A DNA stretch of 64,000 bases from Muribaculaceae bacterium Zag1 (GCA_002633115.1 NWBJ01000001.1:1-64000); one strand, 5' to 3'; positions 7,498 to 16,915 are shown, counted from the stretch's first letter. Notes: generated by a model not told the origin, from the letters alone. Program-made: numbers and translations.

Positions 7498-8910
7498 CTG
7501 TTTTATCCGTTCAGGGTCGCAATTTGCGACCTTGAACGGATAAAACAGCTGGGCCAGCTGAAGAAAAATTTTTCCACACGAAATTTGTTCACATCGATAA
7601 TCGTGGGCGCGTTGAGGCTGATGAGGGGTGAGGGGGAGGATGCCTCGGAGCATCAGCGAGGCTTGGCCTATGAGCCATAGGTAGTGGTCGGGGCTTAGGC
7701 CCTCGTCGAGAGGGACAAATCGGCTCTCGCCCACTGGCACCTCTCGCGCCACCGGCATCACGGCTGTGCCCTCGTCGATCTCGTCAAACATCGCCACATA
7801 CACCATCTTGGCCCCTAGCCCAATGCACGCGCTGAGCTGCTGCCACAAGAAATCTCCCCCGAGCCTCGGGATCTGTCGGCTGTCGCCATGCCCAGGCATA
7901 TTGCGCCATGAGAATCCCGGAAAACACAGAGGGGCATAATCCACCCCGTGTTCCTCGGCCCACCGCATGTCGCCCTCAATGAGAGGCAAGAAACTCTCAT
8001 ATTCCTCCGGCCCATACCGCCCGACAAACCATGGCATCACCACATCGCACTGCTCTATCAGCCGATGCAGCTCTGGGTCGGGCAATGCGTCGCTGCTGAG
8101 CTGCCGCCACCCGGTGGGCACCCCAATCATTATGCTGTAGCCGCGCTCGCGCAGCCCGCCGATGATGGCCTGCGCCTCGGCATACCCATACCCGCGCCCA
8201 TCATCAAAGCCTATGCCCCATACCGCCACCAACGGTCGCCCTCGATGATAAAGGTATGACGGATTCCCGTCCCTGTCCCACAGGCCGTGGCGCTGAGCCA
8301 CCGTATCGAGGTCGCTAAGCAACAGCTGCTCCTCGCCCGGCCGCATCCCGCTCAGGTCGTACATCACAGCTATCGCTCGGCTATGGCGATTGGCTGCCTC
8401 CATCGCCGATGCCAACACCCGGTTGAAATGCCGCAACCCTTTGGGGGTGCGTATCTCGGTGATGAAGCGCTGCATGAACACGCCGTCAACACCGGCCTCC
8501 TCCATCCATCGGAAATGCGTCTCGACTGTCTCGGGGTCATACGATGAAAACAGTCGGGCATTCTCGCCCGAGGGCAGGGTGAAAGGCGATGGGTATGTCT
8601 TGTCATATTCCGTCACATCGGGCCAGAAATCGATGGTGCACGAGCCGGGGCGAAATCCGTCGTTGCCGTCATAATGGTGCCATCCGCGCTCTGCCCCATC
8701 GCCAGGAGTATTAAACCATCCCTGATATCCGGCCATGATCAAGCCTTGGTAGGTGTCGTACTGGCGCGATTCAGCCTGAGGGCTTAGGCTCGCTTCCCCA
8801 GCCATCGACAACAATGGCGCAAAGGCCAAGACGGCAGCGCGGCCCAAGAGCCAAGCTGCCGTGCCAATCGTTTTCTTAAAGTTTAGGTGTGATTGCATCA
8901 GCTTATACAT
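7474..8910 (-). CDS. GH99-like glycoside hydrolase (endo-alpha-mannosidase-like fold); C-terminal ~45 aa derived from the TA islet junction
   Basis: YQGLIMAGYQGWFNTPGDGAERGWHHY...DVTEYDKTYPSPFTLPSGENARLFSSYDPETVETHFRWMEEAGVDGVFMQRF. Confidence 0.8.
   Translation of the reverse strand: MYKLMQSHLNFKKTIGTAAWLLGRAAVLAFAPLLSMAGEASLSPQAESRQYDTYQGLIMAGYQGWFNTPGDGAERGWHHYDGNDGFRPGSCTIDFWPDVTEYDKTYPSPFTLPSGENARLFSSYDPETVETHFRWMEEAGVDGVFMQRFITEIRTPKGLRHFNRVLASAMEAANRHSRAIAVMYDLSGMRPGEEQLLLSDLDTVAQRHGLWDRDGNPSYLYHRGRPLVAVWGIGFDDGRGYGYAEAQAIIGGLRERGYSIMIGVPTGWRQLSSDALPDPELHRLIEQCDVVMPWFVGRYGPEEYESFLPLIEGDMRWAEEHGVDYAPLCFPGFSWRNMPGHGDSRQIPRLGGDFLWQQLSACIGLGAKMVYVAMFDEIDEGTAVMPVAREVPVGESRFVPLDEGLSPDHYLWLIGQASLMLRGILPLTPHQPQRAHDYRCEQISCGKIFLQLAQLFYPFKVANCDPERIKQHSLSPTF
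7497..7549. repeat. 53-bp dyad (26-bp arms)
   Basis: GCTGTTTTATCCGTTCAGGGTCGCAA-t-TTGCGACCTTGAACGGATAAAACAGC. Confidence 0.8.
7588..7614. repeat. 27-bp direct repeat, right copy
   Basis: identical to 3963-3989. Confidence 0.9.
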
Positions 8911-9178
8911 TTTGTCAAAAATTTATTTCTGATGCAAAATTACTCCCCACCCCTTAAAATTTCCCCTCATTCCCCCTTAATCCCCACTTAAAATCAAAAT
9001 TAATGAGAGTTTTGAAGTTAACATAATGGAATTTGCGGTTATCGCACCACGCGGGTGAATTCGGGGATTGAGTCGGGGGCGACGAGGACGTAGATGGTGG
9101 CGGGAGCCTCCTAGCCATCGGGGGTAGTGCTGAGAACATCGAAGACATATTCTGTGCCATCGGGGGTTGCCCTCATTT

Positions 9179-9203
9179 GGTACAGGGGACAGTCCCCTGT
9201 ACC
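9179..9203. repeat. REP-like palindrome
   Basis: GGTACAGGGGACAGTCCCCTGTACC. Confidence 0.85.
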
Positions 9204-9208
9204 AGACG

Positions 9209-10498
9209 TTAGGCCTCGCCGAGGTAGTCGAAGCCGAGGGCGGTGACGGTGCGCTCGATGTCGGAGGCGGGGCAAGAGCCGGTGACAGAGGCGGTTTTGG
9301 AGGAGAGGTCGACGGTGACGGCCTCAACGCCGGGGAGCTGGGCAATGCCTCGCTCAACTGAGGCCTTGCAGTGAGGACACTGCATGCCTTGGATTTTATA
9401 CGATCGTGTTAATTTATGGGTCATATCTATTATGTTATTGGTTTCTGATTCGCAATCGTGGCAATGGCAATGATGATGGCGCTTAGCGCCAATCCATTGA
9501 GGCACAAGGGCTATGGCGAGCATCACCGTGAGGGCTGCCGCGCTCACCAATTCAAGCCATGAGAGATGGCAATGGGCAGCCTCGGTGGGCATCGCTGCCA
9601 GTCGGCCGTAAAACCATGCCGAAGGCAACAAATAGTCGATCACGCAACCGATGGCGATGGCACTGAGCACGATAGTAGTGATGTAGATTGCCGCACTGCG
9701 CTTGCCCAGGGCGCGCGACACCACCGTGATCGAGGCGAAATTGGCAGCTGGGCCAGCCATCAGCAGCACGAAGGCCGCTCCGGGCGTCAACCCCTTAAGC
9801 ATAAGCGACAAAGCGATGGGTATCGACCCGGTGGCGCACACATACATCGGTATGGCAATCGCTACCACCGCCAGCATCGCCAAGATGGGATACTCCGCAG
9901 CGGCCAAGAATAGATGCTCGGGCACAAACACCGTGATGATTGCCGCTATCACCAACCCCACAACAAGCCACCCGCCGATGCTCTGCACCATGTCATAAAA
10001 TCCATAGCGCAACGCCTCGACAAATCGGCGCATAAATGGCTTCTTTTCTGACTCCTCGGCATGAGGCAGAGCGCAGTCATCGGCTGGAGCCTCTTCTTGC
10101 TCTTGCGCTTCCACTAAGCAGCCCCCCGCAAGCGAGGTTGCCAAGGCCGCAACGGGTCGCACTACGGCGAATGCCGGGCCGAGCAACGAATATGTTGCTG
10201 CAATCGAGTCCACGCCCGTCTGCGGCGTGGCAATCAGGAATGATGTAGAGGCCGCTCTCGATGCGCCATTGCGCCTCAGAGCCACAGCCGTGGGCAACAC
10301 TCCGCAAGAACAAAGCGGCAACGGTATGCCGAAAAGAGCCGCCTTGACCACCGAGCGCCACCCAGTGCCTGACAGATGTCGGCTCATCATGCGCTGCGGC
10401 ACGAATGCGTGGAGCAATCCCGCAATAAAAAATCCCAGCAAGATGTAGGGCGCCATCTCACCGAGCATGTATAATAGTGTGTTGAGTAATTCCGTCAT
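9209..10498 (-). CDS. SO_0444-type Cu/Zn efflux permease fused to C-terminal HMA domain
   Basis: IPLPLCSCGVLPTAVALRRNGASRAASTSFLIATPQTGVDS; C-terminal GMQCPHCKASVERGIAQLPGVEAV. Confidence 0.85.
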   Translation of the reverse strand: MTELLNTLLYMLGEMAPYILLGFFIAGLLHAFVPQRMMSRHLSGTGWRSVVKAALFGIPLPLCSCGVLPTAVALRRNGASRAASTSFLIATPQTGVDSIAATYSLLGPAFAVVRPVAALATSLAGGCLVEAQEQEEAPADDCALPHAEESEKKPFMRRFVEALRYGFYDMVQSIGGWLVVGLVIAAIITVFVPEHLFLAAAEYPILAMLAVVAIAIPMYVCATGSIPIALSLMLKGLTPGAAFVLLMAGPAANFASITVVSRALGKRSAAIYITTIVLSAIAIGCVIDYLLPSAWFYGRLAAMPTEAAHCHLSWLELVSAAALTVMLAIALVPQWIGAKRHHHCHCHDCESETNNIIDMTHKLTRSYKIQGMQCPHCKASVERGIAQLPGVEAVTVDLSSKTASVTGSCPASDIERTVTALGFDYLGEA

Positions 10499-10777
10499 AG
10501 AGGTCTTTGGTTTTTAGTCTTTGGCTTTTGGAAAAGTTACATTAAGTCTTTGGTTTTTAGTTTTTGGTTTTTGGAAATATTCCATTATTGACTGTATCTT
10601 TTTTCACTATACAAAGTTACTGCTAAAAACCCACATCGGCGTTGCACCTTTCCGCCTTTGATTTGCACAATTCACTACCTACCCACTTTTTGTTTTTGTG
10701 GTTAAGGACAAATTTCGTACTTTTGCACAGGTGTGGAGAAAACGTAAGCACATAAGCTCTACGTTACCACATCCTTA

Positions 10778-10891
10778 TATTACTTTTGACTTATTACTTT
10801 TGACTTATTACTTATTACTCATTACTTATTACTTATTACTCATTACTTATTACTTATTACTCATTACTTATTACTCCTTACTTATTACTTA
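10778..10891. repeat. heptamer-based tandem repeat (TTATTAC/TTACTCA), ~21-bp higher-order unit
   Basis: ttattacttattactcattac reiterated directly upstream of the AraC start codon. Confidence 0.85.
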
Positions 10892-10894
10892 TTT

Positions 10895-11446
10895 ATGCGA
10901 TTGAATATCAGAAATATGGTGTGCGAGAGGTGCGTGATGGCGGTGAGACAGATTCTCGCTGAGATGGGCGAACCGCAGGCTGAAATCGCGCTCGGTTGGG
11001 CCAAGATACCCACTGAGCCAACGCGACAATGGCTTGACGATTTTGACAAGCGCCTGCGCCAAATCGGCTTTGAACTGATCGAAGACCCGGAGGCGGCTCT
11101 GGTCGAGCAGATAAAGATAGCAGTACAAGAGCATGCCCGCAAGGACGGAGGCTGCAACCTCAATCTCTCGGCATGCCTCGAAGAGCATCTCCATCAAGAC
11201 TATCGGCGCCTGAGCCGCATATTCTCGGCTCGCGAGGGTCGCACAATCGAAAATTACATGGTGGCGCAGCGCATCGAGCGCGTCAAGGAGCTCATCAGCG
11301 AGGGCGTGCACACCATGACCGAGATAGCCTACCGCACCGGCTTCTCGTCGGTGGCTCACATGTCGCGTCTGTTCAAGCAATCGACCGGCATGACCCCTAC
11401 CCAATACCTCGACGTCCTCGACCGCTCTCCCATCGACAAAATCTAA
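10895..11446 (+). CDS. AraC-family regulator with N-terminal HMA-like CxxC domain
   Basis: MRLNIRNMVCERCVMAVRQIL...; EIAYRTGFSSVAHMSRLFKQSTGMTPTQY. Confidence 0.85.
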   Translation: MRLNIRNMVCERCVMAVRQILAEMGEPQAEIALGWAKIPTEPTRQWLDDFDKRLRQIGFELIEDPEAALVEQIKIAVQEHARKDGGCNLNLSACLEEHLHQDYRRLSRIFSAREGRTIENYMVAQRIERVKELISEGVHTMTEIAYRTGFSSVAHMSRLFKQSTGMTPTQYLDVLDRSPIDKI

Positions 11447-11450
11447 AACT

Positions 11451-11475
11451 GGTACAGGGGACAGTCCCCTGTACC
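11451..11475. repeat. REP-like palindrome
   Basis: GGTACAGGGGACAGTCCCCTGTACC. Confidence 0.85.
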
Positions 11476-11478
11476 AGT

Positions 11479-11649
11479 TTAATAGTCGTCGGGTTGGTCT
11501 TTTTCGCGGAGAAAGACTTCGTCGGGATTGATTTCGATTACACGGCGCTTGCTGTTGTAAATTCTCATCTTCTCAACAGCCCTGTACCAGAATGAGCCAG
11601 CCAGCGCTACGGCCATGCATCCCCAGAATATCAGTGTAGTGTATTCCAT
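11479..11649 (-). CDS. 56-aa small membrane protein (not in ORF track)
   Basis: MEYTTLIFWGCMAVALAGSFWYRAVEKMRIYNSKRRVIEINPDEVFLREKDQPDDY; one TM. Confidence 0.55.
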   Translation of the reverse strand: MEYTTLIFWGCMAVALAGSFWYRAVEKMRIYNSKRRVIEINPDEVFLREKDQPDDY

Positions 11650-11817
11650 AGTAGTGTGTTTTTTCTATTAAAAACACCCGGCATCGCCGATTTGTTGGGA
11701 TAAAGCCAGGGGAGGATGTCACATAAGCCTAAGCAAATGAGGATTTTAAAGATATATGTAACATTATTTCGTTAAAAAATTTTAGTAATTGATAAAAATG
11801 TTGTAATTTTGCGCTCA

Positions 11818-12010
11818 CTAATTGGTGCCCATTCTCCGAGGTGAATGGGTCAAAAGGGAATCAGGTGCAACGCCTGAGCAGACCCGCTACTGTATGTGGC
11901 ATAACTTACCGGACATCTAAAGCCATTGGGTGAAAAACTATTTTTTATTAGCCTGAGAAGGCGTCTGGTCAAGGTCACGAGCCAGGATACCTGCCAATTA
12001 GCGACATATT
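11818..12010 (+). promoter_or_regulatory. cobalamin (AdoCbl) riboswitch
   Basis: ggtgccc...aaaagggaatcaggtgcaacgcctgagcagacccgctactgta...gtca..gagccaggatacctgcc (B12 box). Confidence 0.92.
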
Positions 12011-12054
12011 TTTCAATAATCTCGAGGAATAGATTTTTTGAAATTCATATACGT

Positions 12055-13548
12055 ATGTTTACTATTTTCCCGGGTTTCCATATAGTGGATTCCCTACATG
12101 CCGCAAAAGCGGCTAAGCGATTCAAGACATCCCACTACATGAAGATGGTGGGGTGCATGCTCCTCTCTCTCGCTGTAACCCTATTGCCACTCGACATCTT
12201 CGGAATTGAGGGCCTCACAGTGATTGAACAGCGCGTAATTGCCCTATTCCTTTTCGCTGCTACCATGTGGCTCACCGAGGCTCTCCCGGCTTGGGGCACA
12301 TCTTTCCTCATAATCGTAATCATGCTGCTCACTATCAGTGATGCCAGCCTCGCCTGCTTTATGGTGGAGGTGCCCGCCGATGCCGAATATGGCCGTTTAG
12401 TGCCATACAAGAGCCTCATGGCTACCCTATCAGATCCAACCATCATGCTTTTCCTCGGCGGTTTCGTGCTCGCCATAGGCATGACCAAGACAAAATTTGA
12501 CCAATACATGGCCAAGGTGCTGCTCAAGCCCTTTGGCACACGCTCTGAGATGGTGCTGCTCGGCTTCGTCACCGTCACAGCCATATTCTCAGCCTTTGTA
12601 AGCAACACGGCTACCGCTGCCATGATGCTCACATTCTTGATTCCCGTGCTCAAGGTGATGGACGACGACCCTAAGGGTCGCATCGCCTTGGCTCTCTCAA
12701 TCCCCATCGGAGCCAATATCGGCGGCATGGCTACCCCCATCGGCACTCCTCCAAACATTATCGCCCTGGGTTACCTCAATGAAACTCTACACATACCCAT
12801 CACCTTTGGCGAATGGATGCTTAAGATGGTGCCACTCACCGCCTTCCTGCTTTTTGTAGGTTGGGTTGTGCTAAGAGTGATGTTCCCATTCAAGCATAAG
12901 CATATTCACCTTGAAATCGAGGGTGAACTCCACAAAGACAAGCAAACCTACGTAGTCATTGGCACCTTCATCGTCACCGTATTCCTATGGTGCTTCAGCG
13001 ATTTGCTTAAGCTTGGTCTTAATAGCTATATCATCGCCTTGATTCCAGTGGCATCATTCATCGTATCTGGCCTGTTTAGCCGACGCGACCTGGAGCAGAT
13101 CAACTGGGGCGTGCTCTGGATGGTGGCTGGAGGTTTCGCTCTCGGCGTAGCCCTCAACTACACACGCCTGAGCAGCCACTTGGTGCAAGCCATCCCCTTT
13201 GGTTCGTGGTCGTTTATGATTGTGATAGTAGTGGCAGTGCTGGTGTGCTACGGCCTAAGCAACTTTATCAGCAACTCAGCCACTGCGGCTCTGCTGGTGC
13301 CTATCCTCGGCGTGGTTGCCGGCGCTATGGCTACCGGAGCCTCAGCTGGCGACTCAATCCCAGTGAGAATGCTTGTTGCTATCGCTGTGGCCTCATCGAT
13401 GGCTATGGTGCTGCCCATCTCCACTCCCCCGAATGCCATCGCCCACTCGACTGGCATGATTGAGCAAAAAGACATGGTCAAGGTAGGCCTGATCATGGGC
13501 GTTGTTGGACTGGTGAGCGGAGTGGCTTGGCTGATGCTCGTATTTTGA
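12055..13548 (+). CDS. DASS/SLC13 family anion symporter
   Basis: 12-TM protein, SNTATAAMMLTFLIPV, ATPIGTPPNIIALG, SNSATAALLVPI. Confidence 0.88.
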   Translation: MFTIFPGFHIVDSLHAAKAAKRFKTSHYMKMVGCMLLSLAVTLLPLDIFGIEGLTVIEQRVIALFLFAATMWLTEALPAWGTSFLIIVIMLLTISDASLACFMVEVPADAEYGRLVPYKSLMATLSDPTIMLFLGGFVLAIGMTKTKFDQYMAKVLLKPFGTRSEMVLLGFVTVTAIFSAFVSNTATAAMMLTFLIPVLKVMDDDPKGRIALALSIPIGANIGGMATPIGTPPNIIALGYLNETLHIPITFGEWMLKMVPLTAFLLFVGWVVLRVMFPFKHKHIHLEIEGELHKDKQTYVVIGTFIVTVFLWCFSDLLKLGLNSYIIALIPVASFIVSGLFSRRDLEQINWGVLWMVAGGFALGVALNYTRLSSHLVQAIPFGSWSFMIVIVVAVLVCYGLSNFISNSATAALLVPILGVVAGAMATGASAGDSIPVRMLVAIAVASSMAMVLPISTPPNAIAHSTGMIEQKDMVKVGLIMGVVGLVSGVAWLMLVF

Positions 13549-13586
13549 GACAGTTTTTGGTTGTTAGTCTTTAGTTTTGGAAATAT

Positions 13587-14675
13587 ATGGATACCTATAT
13601 AGAAACTCCAGTCAGCTTCTTAAAGCCTGAATCCTTGATGCAAGCCATCGAGGATTACAATCGTCGAGCCATCACTATCGACGACTTGCGCCAAACCCAA
13701 GACCAAGCTGTAGCTACTCTGGTTGAGCAACAGCAACAGGCTGGCCTCTCTACCATCACCGATGGTGGACTGTACCGCATTCACGGCCTCCGCGACTTCT
13801 GGATAGAGCTCAATGGAGTAGAGGGGAGCTTGGTGCTTGGCGGCCATCTCTACCAGAATCAAAACGCAGGCGAGGTGATTCCAAAAATCACCGGTCGCAT
13901 CTCTGAGAATGTCCATAATAAAGTATATAAGTATTTGTCGTTCTTAACGGATAGGGTGGGGCAAAGCCAAATCGTGAGAGTTGACTTGCCCGCTCCTGCC
14001 CTATTTTTGCTCGATGCCCTGCGCAACGGTTGGGTGGAGGCTCCTGTATATAAGGATAACCTCGACCTTTTGATCCAGGACATCGCCGAGGCCTACAACG
14101 ACACACTCAAGCGATGCTACGAGCTGGGCTGCCGCCAAGCGTTGCTAATCGACCGCAGTTGGCAGCGTCTGAGCGATCCCGAGGGTTCGAAACGCTTGCT
14201 TGAGGGTGGCATTAATGTCGATGAATTGGCGCAACTTTTGCTTAAAGTCAATGAAATGGCTCTGGCCGAGCTGCCCGCTGATATGCGCACCACCCTGTAC
14301 GTGCCAGTGAATGTGCTGGTTGACGATGATTGCACCGAGGTGCTCAATGTGCTCTTCAGCCACCGCGAGGTTGATGCGTTCATGTTTGACTATCCTCTCA
14401 GCAACCCAGAGGCCATCTCGATGCTTAAGCATTTCCCAGCCGACCGCGAGCTGGTGCTTGGCATTGTCGATGCAAAGCATCCCCAGATAGAGAAGAACGA
14501 GACAGTGCGCTCCCGCCTGCAGCCGGCCATCGACATATTGCACCCCGAGCGCATAGGCATCACCACCATCGGAGGATTCCAGCCCGATCCGGGCCTCTAC
14601 GATATGCTGGCTTTCACCCCCGATGACCAATGGCACAAGATTGACCAGCTAAAAGACATAGCAACTACCAATTGA
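13587..14675 (+). CDS. MetE C-terminal-like (UROD/MetE fold) protein lacking zinc ligands
   Basis: STITDGGLYR..., DLLIQDIAEAYNDTLKRCYELGCRQALLIDRSW, IGITTIGGFQPDPG. Confidence 0.75.
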   Translation: MDTYIETPVSFLKPESLMQAIEDYNRRAITIDDLRQTQDQAVATLVEQQQQAGLSTITDGGLYRIHGLRDFWIELNGVEGSLVLGGHLYQNQNAGEVIPKITGRISENVHNKVYKYLSFLTDRVGQSQIVRVDLPAPALFLLDALRNGWVEAPVYKDNLDLLIQDIAEAYNDTLKRCYELGCRQALLIDRSWQRLSDPEGSKRLLEGGINVDELAQLLLKVNEMALAELPADMRTTLYVPVNVLVDDDCTEVLNVLFSHREVDAFMFDYPLSNPEAISMLKHFPADRELVLGIVDAKHPQIEKNETVRSRLQPAIDILHPERIGITTIGGFQPDPGLYDMLAFTPDDQWHKIDQLKDIATTN

Positions 14676-14676
14676 A

Positions 14677-15900
14677 ATGAGATATAATATACTATTTGCC
14701 CTGCTCTCACTATGCTGCCTCGGCGCTGCCGCCCAGCAGATGGGCGACTTTAAGTTTAAATTTTACGGCCGCGTGCGCGCCGACGTCTTCTACAATACCC
14801 GAGCCAACAACGAGACGGTTGATGGCATCTTCTACATGTATCCCAAGGATCATGACTATGACCCCGATGGCAAAGACCTGAACGCCACCCCTCAGGGCAG
14901 CATGTATATGCTATATACCCGCCTCGGCGTAGACATAGCCGGGCCAAAAGTCGGCGATGCCGTAGCTACCGCCAAGATCGAGATTGACTTTCGCGGCTCT
15001 GGCACCACCTACTCGGTGCCGCGCATCCGTCATGCTTATGTCAACCTGGATTGGGGCAAGAATGCTGTGCTGATTGGCCAGACTTGGCACCCGCTCTTTG
15101 GCGAGGTGTCGCCCTCGATGCTCAATCTCAGCACGGGCGCGCCGTTCCAACCATTCAACCGCTCGCCTCAGCTCCGCTATCGCTATACCTCGAGCGGGGG
15201 ATTCATGGGCACCCTAGCAACCATCTGGCAGATGCAATACACCAGCCAGGGTCCCGATGGCAAGAGCCACAACTATCTCAAGAATAGTTGCATCCCCGAA
15301 ATATACGCCAGCGTCGACTATAAAAAGGGACGCTGGATTGCCGGCGTGGGAGCCGAGTTGCTCTCGCTCAAGCCGCGCCAGTCGGCCACTGTCGATGGCG
15401 TAACATACAAGGTCAACGAGCGCGTAACCTCGGTCTCGGTCGAGGCCCATGTCAAATACAAGACTCCCGACTGGTTTATCTCAGGCAAGAGTGTTCTGGC
15501 CAACAACCTGACGCAATGCTCGATGCTCGGCGGTTACGGCGTAATCGAGACCAACAGCCACAATGGCGAGATGAAGTACACACCCTTCCGCCACTCGATG
15601 ACCTGGCTCAACTTTGTCTACGGCAAGAAATGGCAACCGGGCTTCTTCATCGGCTACCTTAAGAACCTCGGCACGGGCAAAGCTATCACCGGCCCCACCT
15701 ACGGCACCGGCCTCGATGTCGACCAGCTGCTCAGCACCAACTGGCAGATCAGCTACAACCTGCCCAACTGGAAGCTTGGCTTTGAGTTTGAGCCCTCAAC
15801 CGCTTGGTACGGCACCCTCAACCTCAAGGACGGCCACGTGCGCGACACCCACTCAGTCACCAACTACCGCTTCCTCGCCGTAGCAATGTACATCTTCTGA
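14677..15900 (+). CDS. outer-membrane porin-like protein (DcaP-like)
   Basis: signal peptide, FKFYGRVRADVFYNTR..., terminal FLAVAMYIF beta-strand. Confidence 0.7.
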   Translation: MRYNILFALLSLCCLGAAAQQMGDFKFKFYGRVRADVFYNTRANNETVDGIFYMYPKDHDYDPDGKDLNATPQGSMYMLYTRLGVDIAGPKVGDAVATAKIEIDFRGSGTTYSVPRIRHAYVNLDWGKNAVLIGQTWHPLFGEVSPSMLNLSTGAPFQPFNRSPQLRYRYTSSGGFMGTLATIWQMQYTSQGPDGKSHNYLKNSCIPEIYASVDYKKGRWIAGVGAELLSLKPRQSATVDGVTYKVNERVTSVSVEAHVKYKTPDWFISGKSVLANNLTQCSMLGGYGVIETNSHNGEMKYTPFRHSMTWLNFVYGKKWQPGFFIGYLKNLGTGKAITGPTYGTGLDVDQLLSTNWQISYNLPNWKLGFEFEPSTAWYGTLNLKDGHVRDTHSVTNYRFLAVAMYIF

Positions 15901-15911
15901 CCCCAGCATAG

Positions 15912-15965
15912 ACAGAAATAAAACCGTTGGGATGCCGATCGGCATCCCAACGGTTTTATTTCTGT
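15912..15965. terminator. 54-bp perfect palindrome, bidirectional terminator
   Basis: AGAAATAAAACCGTTGGGATGCCGATCGGCATCCCAACGGTTTTATTTCT between convergent genes. Confidence 0.85.
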
Positions 15966-15991
15966 ACCACCACTGAAGTGGTGGCTCGGGG

Positions 15992-16915
15992 CTAACGGCG
16001 GTGGAGGCGGGGGAAGAGGTGTCGGAAGCGGGTGAGGGGGCGAGTGATGTTGCCGCCGCCGATGATGACGGTCACGGCTGCGAGAATTAGGAAGACGCCA
16101 AAGACTTGGCGCAAGGAGAGCACGTCGCCAAAGACCGTGATGCCGAAAATCACTGCCACCACGGGCTCCAGAGCTCCGAGGATGGCCGTTGGCGTCGGGC
16201 CAATATATTGGATGGCCGAAGTGGTGCAAGCAAACGACACGATGGTAGGCAGCACCGCCAACGCCAAGATATTTCCCCAAAAATACCAATGTCTCGGAAG
16301 CAGCAGTTGCCTTTCATGCAAGAGCATCCCTCCGAAAATCAGTGCACCGATGATTAGCACATAGAATGTGACGGTAAGCGTAGGCATCTCCTTAAGCACC
16401 GGCCGATTGATGCCCACAATATATATTGCATAAGTCAGCGACGCCAGCATCACCAGCATGATGCCCATCATCGACAGCGACACGCCCGACACGGTGCGGT
16501 TGAGCAGTGCGATGCCGCATAGCACCACCCCGATGCATCCTATCGTCACGCCGCTGAGCCGCTCGCGATACACAAGGGTCATAATCAGCGCTACCATCAC
16601 GGGGTAGACAAACAGCAGGGTCGATGCCACCGACGAATCCATATAGTTGTACGAAGTGAATAGCCCGATCGAACTCAGCGCCAGCATCACGCCCATCACA
16701 ACGAGCATCGGCAGCTTGCGCGGCGCTATCTTGGGCGTGCGCCCTCGCACCGCCATCATCACCCACACCATAGGCACGGCAAACGAGTAGCGCAGAAACA
16801 GCACCGACGACACGTCCATGCCGTCGGCATACAGCGGTATGGCAAACAGGGGGTTGGTGCCATACGTTGCCGCCGCTATGGCACCCAATATGAATCCTTT
16901 GGTCTTATCTGTCAT
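15992..16915 (-). CDS. EamA/DMT family transporter
   Basis: MTDKTKGFILGAIAAATYGTNPLFAIPLYADGMDVSSVLFLRYSFAVP; 10 TM. Confidence 0.85.
   Translation of the reverse strand: MTDKTKGFILGAIAAATYGTNPLFAIPLYADGMDVSSVLFLRYSFAVPMVWVMMAVRGRTPKIAPRKLPMLVVMGVMLALSSIGLFTSYNYMDSSVASTLLFVYPVMVALIMTLVYRERLSGVTIGCIGVVLCGIALLNRTVSGVSLSMMGIMLVMLASLTYAIYIVGINRPVLKEMPTLTVTFYVLIIGALIFGGMLLHERQLLLPRHWYFWGNILALAVLPTIVSFACTTSAIQYIGPTPTAILGALEPVVAVIFGITVFGDVLSLRQVFGVFLILAAVTVIIGGGNITRPLTRFRHLFPRLHRR

Noticed and set aside
10698-10904. ORF of LLITYYLLLITYY repeats
   Set aside because: Artefact of translating the heptamer tandem repeat; non-coding leader more likely.
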